Below, piece by piece: positions 32,874 to 41,466 of a stretch of 41,768 nt of DNA (within the stretch, counting starts at the first letter, position 1; every line of letters begins with the position of its first letter). The notes beneath the pieces were generated by a model. It was not told the origin of the DNA, ran no database searches, and saw only the letters and a list, made by a program, of their open reading frames with translations. Made by a program: the position numbers and the translations under genes. This DNA is from an uncultured Acidobacteriaceae bacterium (GTDB lineage: Bacteria; Acidobacteriota; Terriglobia; Terriglobales; Acidobacteriaceae): contig CAIWFH010000179.1 in NCBI GenBank assembly GCA_903911925.1, positions 1 through 41,768 on the forward strand. The letters are read 5' to 3'.

Positions 32874-32907
32874 TTGAAAGGGCGCTGCTCCGGCTGCGCC
32901 CTTTCAA
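32874..32907. terminator. Bidirectional terminator hairpin
   Basis: Perfect 12-bp stem TTGAAAGGGCGC/GCGCCCTTTCAA with a 10-nt loop, followed by TTT, between convergent genes. Its sequence resembles the GCGCCCTTTCAAA units in the heptosyltransferase gene, so it may have come from the same repeat family. Confidence 0.75.
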
Positions 32908-32925
32908 TTTCAGGACTGAATCCGA

Positions 32926-34056
32926 TCAGGTAAACAGGATGCACATGGGCGTGGCCGCTGCTACGCTCTTGCCCTTTTCGGCGAGGGCGCCTGTCTCAGG
33001 GTTGCGGGCAAAGATGCTGATCTTGCCCGATGTCTGGTTAGCCACCAGCATCCAGCGTTCGGTGGGGTCCAACACAAAGTTGCGTGGAATGGGGCCGCCG
33101 CAGTTGAAGCGGGCGATGGGCGTGAGGGCTGCGGTGCGCGTGTCGGCCTTGAATCCGTAAATGAAGTCGTACTCGCGATTGGTGAAATAGACGAAGCGCC
33201 CGTCTTTGGTGATGACGGTGTCGCAGGCGTGGCCGCCGCCCTTGAAGCCCGCGGGCAGAAGGTCAATGCGAGTGACCATGGTGAGCTTGCCGTCGGCGCG
33301 GCTCCACTGAAGCACGTCGACGGTAGCAGCCATTTCGTTGACGGAGTAAGCGCTGTGGCCGTTGGGATGGAAGTGCAAGGTGCGCGGACCTGAGCCGGGC
33401 TTGGTCTTGTAGATTCCGGCGGGGGTAAGGATGCCGGTGGCCGCGTTCAGGCTGTAGATATGGATGGAGTCGCCGCCGAGATCGTTGAAGTAGGCAAATC
33501 GATTGTCGGGCGACACGGAAGCGAAGTGGGCATGGGCGGTGGGCTGGCGGACGGGGTCGGGACCGTGCTCGGTATAGTGCTCGCTCCAGACGAGGGGGCT
33601 CAGCTTGCCATCATTGACCAGAAAGCTGGCGCCGCTACCGCCGAAATAGTCGGCAGCCAGCAGGACGCGGCCGGTGTGATCGAGGCAGATATGGCAGGTG
33701 CCGGTACTGGCCGAGTTCTCAGCCGAAAGAGGCGTCAACTTGCCATCCTGCAATCGGAAGCTGGCCACTTCGCCGGTCGGCTTGCCGTTGAATGAATCGA
33801 CCTCGGCGGCCGCGAAGAGATGCCTGCGGTCGGCAGACATGGTGATCCAGTCGACATTGTTGATTTTGGCGGCGGCTCCGGCGAAAACGAGATCGCCGGC
33901 GATGGGGTCCCAATCGTAGGCGAGAATGCCATCCGGGGTATTTGAGGCGACAAAGACCCGCTGGCGAGCGGGAGCGGCAAAACCCGGCAATGCCGCGGCG
34001 GCTACGGTTGCGGCGGATGCGGTCACGACAAATTCACGGCGAGAAAGGTTTTTCAT
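32926..34056 (-). CDS. Lactonase-family seven-bladed beta-propeller, Tat-exported
   Basis: The 376-residue product resembles the 6-phosphogluconolactonase-like family (YbhE/Pgl type). Residues 4-10 read LSRREFV, a twin-arginine signal, followed by a hydrophobic Ala-rich region, so it is likely exported folded. The body is a repeating propeller: ADRRHLFAAAEVD, DHTGRVLLAADYFG, SPDNRFAYFNDLG, GSGPRTLHFHPNGHSAYSVNE, KDGRFVYFTNREYDF, DPTERWMLVANQTSG. As YbhE is cytosolic, a periplasmic member more likely acts on another sugar lactone or binds a ligand; the activity is not proven. Confidence 0.85.
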   Translation of the reverse strand: MKNLSRREFVVTASAATVAAAALPGFAAPARQRVFVASNTPDGILAYDWDPIAGDLVFAGAAAKINNVDWITMSADRRHLFAAAEVDSFNGKPTGEVASFRLQDGKLTPLSAENSASTGTCHICLDHTGRVLLAADYFGGSGASFLVNDGKLSPLVWSEHYTEHGPDPVRQPTAHAHFASVSPDNRFAYFNDLGGDSIHIYSLNAATGILTPAGIYKTKPGSGPRTLHFHPNGHSAYSVNEMAATVDVLQWSRADGKLTMVTRIDLLPAGFKGGGHACDTVITKDGRFVYFTNREYDFIYGFKADTRTAALTPIARFNCGGPIPRNFVLDPTERWMLVANQTSGKISIFARNPETGALAEKGKSVAAATPMCILFT

Positions 34057-34178
34057 GGTGGAAGCGATTATCGCCGATGGGGCGGAGGGTTCGCCAGCGG
34101 CGAACCCGGCATTCGAGAGGCGCGGCAGCTCGATCTTCTAAACTGGGTAGTTGGAAGATCGACTGCGAGGGGCACAGG

Positions 34179-34721
34179 TTGTCACACTTCATTAGTTTTG
34201 TTCGCATTCCGGCACTGGCGGTCCGGCAGCTTGTAAGCCCCCTGCCCCAATTAGACGTTTTGAAAGAAGACGAGTTGCGGCTACGGGTGCTGCCGAACGA
34301 CGTGGATCTAAATATGCACATGAACAACGCCCGGTACCTGAACCTGATGGACTATGCGCGCACGCACCTGCTGGCGCGCGCGGGATTGCTGGAGCATATT
34401 CTTCGCTCGCGTTGGCAGCCGCTGGTGGGCGCGGTTTGGATCACGTATCGACGGTCGCTGCCGCTGTTTTCGAAGTTCCAGCTAACTTCGCGCCTAGTGT
34501 GCTGGGACGAGCGATGGTTCTACGTTGAGCAGACCTTTACCGGGCGCAAGGGACTTGCTGCCATTGGCTGGGTAAAGGGCGCGCTGCGCGACGAAAAAGG
34601 AATCGTGGAACCGCAGGAGGCGATTGCCGGCGTTGCGGCAGGAGCCGTGAGTCCGGCCATGCCGGATGGCATGACCGCATGGAACGAGCTTACCCGCGGT
34701 CAGCTTGATGGCGGAGCTTAG
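34179..34721 (+). CDS. Acyl-CoA thioesterase-like (4HBT/THEM6-type hotdog) protein
   Basis: The 180-residue product has the hotdog-fold segment LRLRVLPNDVDLNMHMNNARYLNLMDYAR; NMHMNNARY is the conserved stretch of this group, with the active-site Asp upstream of it. Then come VGAVWITYRRSLPLFSKFQL and VEQTFTGRKGLAAIGWVKG. The substrate is not known. The start is TTG at 34179, with GAGGGG 6 nt upstream; the frame is open back to 33942, but that part is antisense to the lactonase leader. Transcription is divergent from the lactonase gene. Confidence 0.85.
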   Translation: MSHFISFVRIPALAVRQLVSPLPQLDVLKEDELRLRVLPNDVDLNMHMNNARYLNLMDYARTHLLARAGLLEHILRSRWQPLVGAVWITYRRSLPLFSKFQLTSRLVCWDERWFYVEQTFTGRKGLAAIGWVKGALRDEKGIVEPQEAIAGVAAGAVSPAMPDGMTAWNELTRGQLDGGA

Positions 34722-34754
34722 GCGCTCCTTGGAAACGAGGGTCAATTGGCTCTT

Positions 34755-34884
34755 GTGGGATCCCACCCATTCACCAAGAAGACGGCGAATGGATGGGGCA
34801 CCCGGCCTTTGTGCGAGATGAGCAACGTAAATGCAGGTCCTTCGACTCCCCATTCGCTGCGCTCAGGGTCGCTCAGGATGACGG
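34755..34884. repeat. Two repeats of different families side by side
   Basis: 34755-34803 is a GTGGGATCCC...GGGGCACCC palindrome, nearly the same as that at 14404. 34831-34884 is the best copy of the ATGCAGGTCCTTCGACTCC...GCTCAGGATGACGG family, which also stands at 32687 and in part at 15214. No gene is seen in this gap. Confidence 0.8.
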
Positions 34885-34936
34885 CTTTATTTTGGTGCGG
34901 GCGCTCCTAATGAACAGATGACAGAAAGCATGAATG

Positions 34937-37900
34937 CTAGCCTAGTTGCTTGATGCTACGAAGTACTTCGGCGTTGCGCAACAGATCAAGTGCGCCTGGA
35001 TGGTTGCTGTCGAGTTGCAAAACCTCTTTGAGAAGGCGCTCGGCTTGCTGCTGGTTTCCCTGGCCAAAGAGGGCCTGACCGCGCAGGAAAAGGGCTTCAA
35101 TCTGGTTGCGTTTCTTCAGGTCGTCTTCAAAGAGCAGCATGGCAGGAAGCGAAGTAGCGAAGTAATCGATCTTCGGGTCTTGCTGTTCCAGTTGCTGCGA
35201 GTAGTCGAGAAGGCCGTTGAACATTTCCGCGGCCTGTTGGTTGTTGCCGAGACACCGGCCGGCAAGAGCGCTCCAGAAAGTCATGTCAGAAACGGCGCGC
35301 ACGGTCATCTCTTGAAAATCTCCGCGCTGCTGCGCGGCGCGTTGCCAGCACTCACTGGCTTCTTGCGGGTGGCTGCCTGCAGCGCAACTTGCTCCAAGCC
35401 AGAACCAGACATCGCTTTGATTGGCAAGCAGATGTTTTACTTCGCTTAGATTTTGCGGCGGGTGCAGGATGGCCTGAAAGAAGTTGCGCGCTGCAGGCGC
35501 GTCGCCCGCGGCGAGAGCGCTCTGACCGAGAAGTAGATTGGAGCGCGTGTACTGCGCCAGCACCAGGCCTTCCCCGCCCTCCCACGGCTGGAACTTCCGG
35601 GCCAGCAGCAGATCGAGGGCGCGCTGGGGTTGGCCGGTTTGATTGAGCAGAGTGGCCAATTCCACGGTCATGTCGTCGCGCAGATTTGAGAGGGCTGGGA
35701 AGCGCTCCAGCTCTTTGAGGCGGAGTTCCGGAGACTCGCCGATACGCTTCCAGAGCTGGTCGCGCTCGTAGAGGATGCGAGCGTCTTTGGAATCGGCCTC
35801 GAAGGCTCGATCAAAGGCTTCGCGCGCGCGTGCCGCGTCGCCGCGCACGTTGAAGGCCGCGATGCCCAGGTTGCGCCACGCGGTTGGGAAATGCGGATCG
35901 AGTTGGACGGCGCGCTCCCATTGCGCGATCGCTTCCTGGTAGCGGCGGCGATCGTAAAGCAGATTGCCCAAATAATAGGGCGCGCGCGCGTCGCCAGGAT
36001 TTGCGGCAATGGCCTCTTCGAGGAGAACCATTTCTTCAAGACGGCTCGGAAAGCAAAGGTCTGCAGCGGCGGTTGCCGCCTGCTGGTACGACTCAGCACT
36101 CGCATGCTTGTCGCCGAGCGCGTGTTGGAGGTGGGCGATGGCATTGAGGATGATGGGCGCCGTGCCATCGGCTTGATTGAGATCGGCAGAGCGAAGAATG
36201 GCAAGAGAATCGCGGTTGAATCCCGAGCAGATGAGGTCGAAGGCGAGATCGAGAATCTGCTGATTGTTGGGCGGGAGTTTGCCGGTGAGCAGGTAGCGCG
36301 AGCCATTGTCGAGCAGGTCCAACTCGCTGGTGGCGCGCAGAATGGCAGCGGCTTCGGATTCGCGAGAGAGCTTTCGGAGGATCATGGCTTGCAGGTTGCG
36401 CGCATTGAGATTGCCGGTGTTCATGGAGAGCGAAAGCTGGATGTGGTCGAGAGCTGTTTGCCATTCAGCTTTGCGGGCGTCGAGCTCTGCGAGGGCCTGA
36501 TGGGCCGGCGACGCCCATGCGGCGTTCCACGTGGCTTTGTAGAAGGCAGCGTATGCGTCCTCATCCCGGCCTTGATAGCGGAGGACGAGGCCGAGATTGT
36601 AGTAGGGCTCGCCATCGTAAGGGTTGGGGTTGCGACGGGTCAGGCGAGAGATGGCGGAGCGGAAATGACGCTCGGCTTCGGCAAATTCTCCGCGGCGAAG
36701 ACGCCATCGACCCAGCGCGCTGTTGCAGCGTGCATCGCCCTCGTCTCTGCGCAGCGCTTCCTGCCAATAGATTTCAGGACGGCGCGTGGCATGACGGTAT
36801 TGTTCAAGGTGGAGGCCGGTGAGGTAGAGCTCTTCAATCGTATCGACTTCCTCGGGCAATGACGGCTCGGTGGCGACTTCAGGGACGCCGGCGGCTTGAA
36901 TTTGGGCGGGATCGTAGCTGAGGATTTCGCGCCCTTCTGCTTCGATTCGGATGGCGAGGCTGGCGGAGTCTGCGGCGCCTGCGGGCAGTTCTGCTGCGGC
37001 ACAGAAAGTTTCGTTGACGGAAAGGTTCTGGTCCCATGTGCCGATGGTCTGGCCGTTGCAAGTGAGATGAATGCACGCGTTCTGAATTGCGCGCGTCACG
37101 CAAATGGCGACGTGCGCTTGCTGGGCTTCGACGCGAAGATTGACCGCTGCATCGAGATTGGCCTTTTGCGGAGGGCCGATGTGGCGGATGGGATACCAGT
37201 GCTGCGAGAAGGTCCGCGTCTCCCACGGGGCGAGGAATGAAAAGTCGGGCTGGTTGTCGGTGTAGACTCCGGCCATCAATTCGATGTAGGGGCCATCGGC
37301 ATCGGTGAGGCAGCGGTCCCACGCATAGCCGAATTCGTGATTGCCCCAGGTCCATTGCTTTTTGCCAGGCGCGATGTGGTGATTGGCTACGTGCACTACG
37401 CCGGCTTGCGCAGCATGATCGTAGCCGCCGAAGAAATCTCCAGTGGTGCCGGTGATCATGTAGCTGGTGGGCACGGGAATGTTGGCGTACCAGCTTAGAT
37501 CGTTGGCCGGGTAGGAACCATCGGGAACGAAATGCGAGGGCTTCTCGTCGGCTGGCACGCAGGAGCGGGCGCGCTCAGCGTAATCGACGCCGTAGTAAGG
37601 GCGGTCACTGAGGGGAAAACTGGTGATGGCGCGCTTGGCATGATCGGCGACAAAACGCACGTCGGTGGGGAAGAAAGACTGGTACTTTTCGTGAACCCTG
37701 GTGGCGACGTTAGCCCACCAGAGAAATGTCTGCGGGACAGGGGTGCGATTGTAGAGGCGCGCCCTGAGTTCGACGCAGGCCTTACCGGGGTGAAGGCATA
37801 CGCCGTGCATGCCCTTCATGCGGGACATGGGATCGTGATCGCTGCACCAAACTGTAATTGAGCCATCTTCGCCGCGCTCGATTTCGACTTCGACGGGCAT

Positions 37901-38350
37901 GAAGGTGGCGGGACGGTGATGCTGCGGCCAGTTGAACTCGACGCCGCCGGAGATCCACGGGCCGGCGAGGCCGACCAGAGCCGGCTTGATGACGTTTTGA
38001 CGATAGAAGAAGTCATAGCCGCTGATTTTGTCGTAGCCGACATGGATGCGGCCGCCGATTTCAGGCAGGACCATCAGGCGCAGGAATTCGTTTTCAATGT
38101 GGACGGCCTGCCACGCGTGCTGCACGGGCTCGGTGGCGATGCGATCGATGAAGGGCAGCGGGTAAATGCGGCCGCTGCTTCCCTGGTAGACGCGGCGCTC
38201 AAGAAACATCGGATTGCGGCCCGGCGCCTCAGGCAGATAGGTGCGCATAACGACCGGCTGCTGCCACGCCTTGACGGGGCCTGCTTCGGTTGCGGGCGCT
38301 GCGGGCAGTGTCAGCAGGGAGGAAGGGTCAATCTCTTCAGTGATTCGCAT
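34937..38350 (-). CDS. Large DUF5107 plus TPR protein
   Basis: The 1137-residue product has an N-terminal DUF5107-like region (residues about 30-400) with RRVYQGSSGRIYPLPFIDRI, ENEFLRLMVLPEIGGRIH, KISGYDFFYRQ and GGVEFNWPQHHRPATFMPV; this fold resembles sugar-mutarotase (aldose epimerase-like) barrels. The second half (about 520-1130) is tetratricopeptide repeats, e.g. EPYYNLGLVLRYQGRDEDAYAAFYKA and PYYLGNLLYDRRRYQEAIAQWERAV. No signal peptide is seen, so it is probably cytosolic. Such proteins accompany sugar-use genes, and the neighbours here (mutarotase, RhaT, aldo/keto reductase) agree. Its role is unknown. Confidence 0.88.
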   Translation of the reverse strand: MRITEEIDPSSLLTLPAAPATEAGPVKAWQQPVVMRTYLPEAPGRNPMFLERRVYQGSSGRIYPLPFIDRIATEPVQHAWQAVHIENEFLRLMVLPEIGGRIHVGYDKISGYDFFYRQNVIKPALVGLAGPWISGGVEFNWPQHHRPATFMPVEVEIERGEDGSITVWCSDHDPMSRMKGMHGVCLHPGKACVELRARLYNRTPVPQTFLWWANVATRVHEKYQSFFPTDVRFVADHAKRAITSFPLSDRPYYGVDYAERARSCVPADEKPSHFVPDGSYPANDLSWYANIPVPTSYMITGTTGDFFGGYDHAAQAGVVHVANHHIAPGKKQWTWGNHEFGYAWDRCLTDADGPYIELMAGVYTDNQPDFSFLAPWETRTFSQHWYPIRHIGPPQKANLDAAVNLRVEAQQAHVAICVTRAIQNACIHLTCNGQTIGTWDQNLSVNETFCAAAELPAGAADSASLAIRIEAEGREILSYDPAQIQAAGVPEVATEPSLPEEVDTIEELYLTGLHLEQYRHATRRPEIYWQEALRRDEGDARCNSALGRWRLRRGEFAEAERHFRSAISRLTRRNPNPYDGEPYYNLGLVLRYQGRDEDAYAAFYKATWNAAWASPAHQALAELDARKAEWQTALDHIQLSLSMNTGNLNARNLQAMILRKLSRESEAAAILRATSELDLLDNGSRYLLTGKLPPNNQQILDLAFDLICSGFNRDSLAILRSADLNQADGTAPIILNAIAHLQHALGDKHASAESYQQAATAAADLCFPSRLEEMVLLEEAIAANPGDARAPYYLGNLLYDRRRYQEAIAQWERAVQLDPHFPTAWRNLGIAAFNVRGDAARAREAFDRAFEADSKDARILYERDQLWKRIGESPELRLKELERFPALSNLRDDMTVELATLLNQTGQPQRALDLLLARKFQPWEGGEGLVLAQYTRSNLLLGQSALAAGDAPAARNFFQAILHPPQNLSEVKHLLANQSDVWFWLGASCAAGSHPQEASECWQRAAQQRGDFQEMTVRAVSDMTFWSALAGRCLGNNQQAAEMFNGLLDYSQQLEQQDPKIDYFATSLPAMLLFEDDLKKRNQIEALFLRGQALFGQGNQQQAERLLKEVLQLDSNHPGALDLLRNAEVLRSIKQLG

Positions 38351-38665
38351 AGTTGTGGATCATTCCTGTTCTTTGCTTGCGTGGCCAGGGCTGGGATTGA
38401 AGATCGAAACGACTCGCAGGGGAAGCTGGAGTACTTTGATTGTATCTTTTTGGACGGGGGCTGGACATTGGCATCGGTAATCCGCGGACGCAGATGTGCT
38501 GTGGATGCGCTTAGAAGCAAAAGCCCACCTAGTCTTTCAGGCTTCATGAACGGGCTAAAGCACTAATACCGTGACCGCGTGGCTTCGTGGTATCCCAGGC
38601 CCTGAAAGCGGGACCCGGGGCACCCAAATTCCCGGTTTAGGTTACAGAGGCAAAAAGCCACATTA
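38351..38665. repeat. Gap upstream of the DUF5107 gene, with one palindrome
   Basis: The only structured element is the GTGGTATCCC...GGGGCACCC copy at 38587-38625 (imperfect stem, CCCAGGCCC versus GGGACCCGGGG). The rest shows no ORF worth calling; a promoter for the leftward gene is expected near 38400 but none stands out. Confidence 0.7.
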
Positions 38666-39031
38666 CTAGGCGTTGTAGTAAACCTCGCGCATCATCGTCC
38701 AGGTGGGTTCGCCTTTGAACGGGATTTGCATTGGACAGGCGAGACCCCACCACTCCCGATTGCGCGGCTCAGCGGCGATTTTGTCCATGTCCGCCTTGTA
38801 ATCGCGGCCGGTGTATTCGTAGTAGGCGAAGAGGTAGTAGAGGCCATTGTCAAACTGCTGGATGAAGATGGAAAAGTTGTGCATGTGGTACTTGTTGAGC
38901 AGATCGCGGACGCCTGGATTGGAGGCGGCATGGAGCGCCTCATAGGCGCTGATGCGGTCGGGCTTGATGCCGATGACCATGCCGATTCTCTGGGTGGCGG
39001 CTTCGGATCGCGAGTTGGCTTCTGGGTTCAT
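38666..39031 (-). CDS. rhaM: L-rhamnose mutarotase family protein
   Basis: This family interconverts anomers of 6-deoxyhexoses (L-rhamnose, and L-fucose in some relatives). The 121-residue product has RIGMVIGIKPDRISAYEALHA, HNFSIFIQQFDNGLYYLFAYYEYTG and EWWGLACPMQIPFKGEPTW, which follow the family pattern. The start at 39031 has AGGAGC 6 nt upstream; an upstream ATG at 39067 gives an atypical N-terminus. Whether it prefers rhamnose or fucose cannot be read from sequence. The gene symbol is a family-level assignment. Confidence 0.88.
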   Translation of the reverse strand: MNPEANSRSEAATQRIGMVIGIKPDRISAYEALHAASNPGVRDLLNKYHMHNFSIFIQQFDNGLYYLFAYYEYTGRDYKADMDKIAAEPRNREWWGLACPMQIPFKGEPTWTMMREVYYNA

Positions 39032-39072
39032 GGTTTGCTCCTGGTGAATCGTCGGCAAAGCATTCATTGAGG

Positions 39073-39195
39073 ATGATAGTTCAGCACATTCAAGAGGCGC
39101 TTCGCAAAAGGTCTGAGGAGATTGGATGCTTCGCTCAAGTGCTGAATTGTGCGCGTGAGAACCGGGTTTTCATGGCCACCGACCGATGCAGTTGA
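39073..39195 (+). CDS. Possible 40-residue ORF
   Basis: The frame reads MIVQHIQEALRKRSEEIGC and continues FAQVLNCARENRVFMATDRCS, which looks like part of a helical protein. GAGG lies directly against the ATG, too close for good initiation. It may be a small gene or a fragment left by rearrangement; it is antisense to the leader of rhaM. Confidence 0.25.
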   Translation: MIVQHIQEALRKRSEEIGCFAQVLNCARENRVFMATDRCS

Positions 39196-39251
39196 CGTTG
39201 GGTGGAAGACGGTTTTCTTGAAAAGCAGCAAGTTAGCGCCGCTTCGCGGCA

Positions 39252-39377
39252 TGGCAAGTCAGCAAGTCAGCGCAAAACCCAGGTCTTTCGCAGACACGAA
39301 AACCCTCAACTCCATCGGCTGTTTCGGCACAACTTAAGTTGAGCCCTGTTACCAAGAACACATTGAAACAGGCTCTA
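39252..39377. repeat. Repeat block touching the aldo/keto reductase stop
   Basis: It contains the tandem motif AAGTCAGC (twice, about 39252-39267; related AGCAAGTCAGCGAG follows mnmG at 26147), then CGGCACAACTTAAGTTGAGCC, a near self-complementary hairpin, and CCTGTTAC and TTGAAACAGGCTCTAG. The last six bases run into the stop codon. It matches the block at 96-245 downstream of gyrB. Confidence 0.75.
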
Positions 39378-40313
39378 GTAGTTCCACTGCTTGTTGAGGA
39401 CCGGGGTTAGAATTTTGCGGACCTCGGCGACGAGGGCGGGATCGAATGGCTCTTCATGGCACTCGACGTTGCCGCGCATGGTGGCGGGATTCGACGAGCT
39501 GAACAGGGTCGTGGGTATCTCAGGATTCTGGCTTGAGAACTGCATGGCCAGCTTGCTGATGTTGCTTCCCTGGGTGCGGCAGAACTCGGCAGCGGCTTTG
39601 AAGCACGCCTTGTCTTCAGCGCCGGCGGGATGCCATGCTGCAGGTCCGCGATCGGTGAGGAGACTGGAAGCGAAGGGCGAGCCGTTGATGATGCCGATGC
39701 CCTTTTGCGCGGCCATCGGAAGCAGGTCGAGGAGTTGCGTGTCGTTGAGGCAATAGTGGTTGTGGACCAGCGCGGCGTCGATATCGAGGGATGCGAATAT
39801 GCGCTTCCACAGGTCCATGGGATAGATGCCGAAGCTGACGTTGCGGATGCGGCCTTCGCGCTTGAGTTCCTGCACGGTTTCGTAGCCCTCGGTGAGTGCC
39901 CACTCGGCGTGCATGCGGTCCTGGTATTCGATGTCGTGAATGTGGATGATGTCGAAGTAGTCGGCGCCGAGGCGCTTTGCGCTTTCGTCAAGAGAGGCAC
40001 GGATGCGGGCGCGGGAGTAATCGAGGACGTCGTTGCCGTAGCTGCCGGGCGCGGTGTATTTGCCGACCTTGGTGGAGAGATAGTAGCGGTTGCGGGCGAT
40101 GCCGCGGAGGGCTTTGCCGAGGACGGTTTCAGAGAGCGTTCCTCCGTAGGCTGGAGCGACATCGAAGTAGTTGATGCCGAGGTCGAGGGCGGTGTGAACG
40201 GCGGCGATGGCCTGCGATTCATCGACGGGGTGGAAGACGGCTCCGAGCGCGGAGGCTCCAAAGCTGAGGCGGGAGACGTTCATTCCGGTTTTGCCGAGGG
40301 GATTGTATTGCAT
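39375..40313 (-). CDS. Aldo/keto reductase, L-fucose/L-galactose dehydrogenase type
   Basis: The 312-residue product is an NAD(P)-dependent oxidoreductase. It has the motifs GINYFDVAPAYGGTLSETVLGKAL (catalytic Asp and Tyr), LSTKVGKYTAPG (catalytic Lys) and DIIHIHDIEYQD (catalytic His). The pattern YFDVAPAYGGTLSE with a VGKY motif is typical of L-fucose and L-galactose dehydrogenases, which form the lactone of the sugar. AAAGGCGG precedes the ATG. With RhaT, RhaM and a lactonase-like protein elsewhere, a non-phosphorylating deoxyhexose route is possible but not complete here. Confidence 0.9.
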   Translation of the reverse strand: MQYNPLGKTGMNVSRLSFGASALGAVFHPVDESQAIAAVHTALDLGINYFDVAPAYGGTLSETVLGKALRGIARNRYYLSTKVGKYTAPGSYGNDVLDYSRARIRASLDESAKRLGADYFDIIHIHDIEYQDRMHAEWALTEGYETVQELKREGRIRNVSFGIYPMDLWKRIFASLDIDAALVHNHYCLNDTQLLDLLPMAAQKGIGIINGSPFASSLLTDRGPAAWHPAGAEDKACFKAAAEFCRTQGSNISKLAMQFSSQNPEIPTTLFSSSNPATMRGNVECHEEPFDPALVAEVRKILTPVLNKQWNY

Positions 40314-40376
40314 GGTGTTGCCGCCTTTCGGGATAAGCAGACTTTATTGCGGTTTCGTATGTGTTCGTTGAGCGTT

Positions 40377-40415
40377 GAGGTATCCCGGGTCCCAAAATCG
40401 GGACCCGGGGCACCC
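40377..40415. repeat. GAGGTATCCC...GGGGCACCC palindrome
   Basis: Perfect 10-bp stem CCCGGGTCCC/GGGACCCGGG with loop AAAATC, between rhaT and the aldo/keto reductase gene on the same strand. It may also attenuate transcription between them. Confidence 0.8.
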
Positions 40416-40446
40416 AGCTTTGATGCATATTCGAACGGCCAAAAAC

Positions 40447-41466
40447 CTAGGAACCTATCATGGAACTGCCGACGGCTAACAGGACGATGGCGGCAATCAG
40501 GATGGCGAGGCCGGAGTAGAGGGTTCGGAGAATGCTCTGCGGCACACCTGTCCACTCGCGGGTGAGGAAACCGAAGACGTTGGCGACCAGGAGCGATGAG
40601 GCGATGTTGACAGCCCATCCTACCGAGGTGCCGAGGCGGCCCAGATAATATGCGCCCATGCCGTAGGGGATGGTGGCGAGGAACCAGATGATGCCCATGA
40701 GGACGCCCATCAGCCAGTCGGGCGCGGCGTCGGGGCCGATGTTTTTGCGCCAAGTTCCGCGCTTGAGTTGCAGACCGCCGAACCAGAGAAGTAGGGGAAC
40801 GGTTGCGCCCCAGAAGACGGGCATCCAACTGGCGAGAGTCGCAAAGACGGGGCTTGCGCCGAGTTTCAGGGCCTGGTCTCCGACTTGACTGGTGAAGGAG
40901 AAGCCGAGGTTGGCGCAGGAGGAAAGAATGCCGGAAGCCGCGCACACCAGCAAAGCCACGCCAAACCCGCGGCGATTGCCGGCATTTCCCGCCAGCTTCT
41001 CTCGCTGAGATCCAGCTCTGCCGCAAACTGCAACGCCAACAACGCACCCGACGATGCCAGCCAGAATTACCAGGCCGCCCGGCGTAAGAAGGTCGGCGGG
41101 CGACTTGACCAGGAACGGAAGCATGGAGCCGACCGCGGTGTTGATGCCCATGATGGTGGCGAAGCCCACGGACATGCCGGCCATGGTGACGCCGTAGCCG
41201 AAAAGGATGGCGCCGACGCCCCAGCCGAATCCGTAGGCAACGCCGGCCCACACGGTGCGCGCACCGGCCATGCGGATGGCATCCATCCAATGGGGCGCGA
41301 CAAACGCGGCCATGATCATGGGAAGGACGATCATCATGACCAAGGTGGAAGGAATATAGATGTTCTCGAGTTCGAAGCGGCGACGTTTTTTGAGCGGGAC
41401 GGCCAGCCCTCCGCCGGCAATGGCGGCGATGAAGACCAGGATGAACCCGAGGACGGGTGAGTGCAT
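40447..41466 (-). CDS. rhaT: L-rhamnose/proton symporter RhaT type
   Basis: RhaT imports L-rhamnose with protons across the inner membrane. The 339-residue product has ten membrane segments and the family motifs LPMIMAAFVAPHW, WAGVAYGFGWGVGAILFGYGV, GMSVGFATIMGINTAVGSMLP, and near the C-terminus WFLATIPYGMGAYYLGRLGTSVGWAVN. AAGGAG lies 4 nt before the ATG. It is the first gene of the leftward sugar group. L-fucose transport is a possible alternative because the family is little characterised outside enterobacteria. Confidence 0.93.
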   Translation of the reverse strand: MHSPVLGFILVFIAAIAGGGLAVPLKKRRRFELENIYIPSTLVMMIVLPMIMAAFVAPHWMDAIRMAGARTVWAGVAYGFGWGVGAILFGYGVTMAGMSVGFATIMGINTAVGSMLPFLVKSPADLLTPGGLVILAGIVGCVVGVAVCGRAGSQREKLAGNAGNRRGFGVALLVCAASGILSSCANLGFSFTSQVGDQALKLGASPVFATLASWMPVFWGATVPLLLWFGGLQLKRGTWRKNIGPDAAPDWLMGVLMGIIWFLATIPYGMGAYYLGRLGTSVGWAVNIASSLLVANVFGFLTREWTGVPQSILRTLYSGLAILIAAIVLLAVGSSMIGS

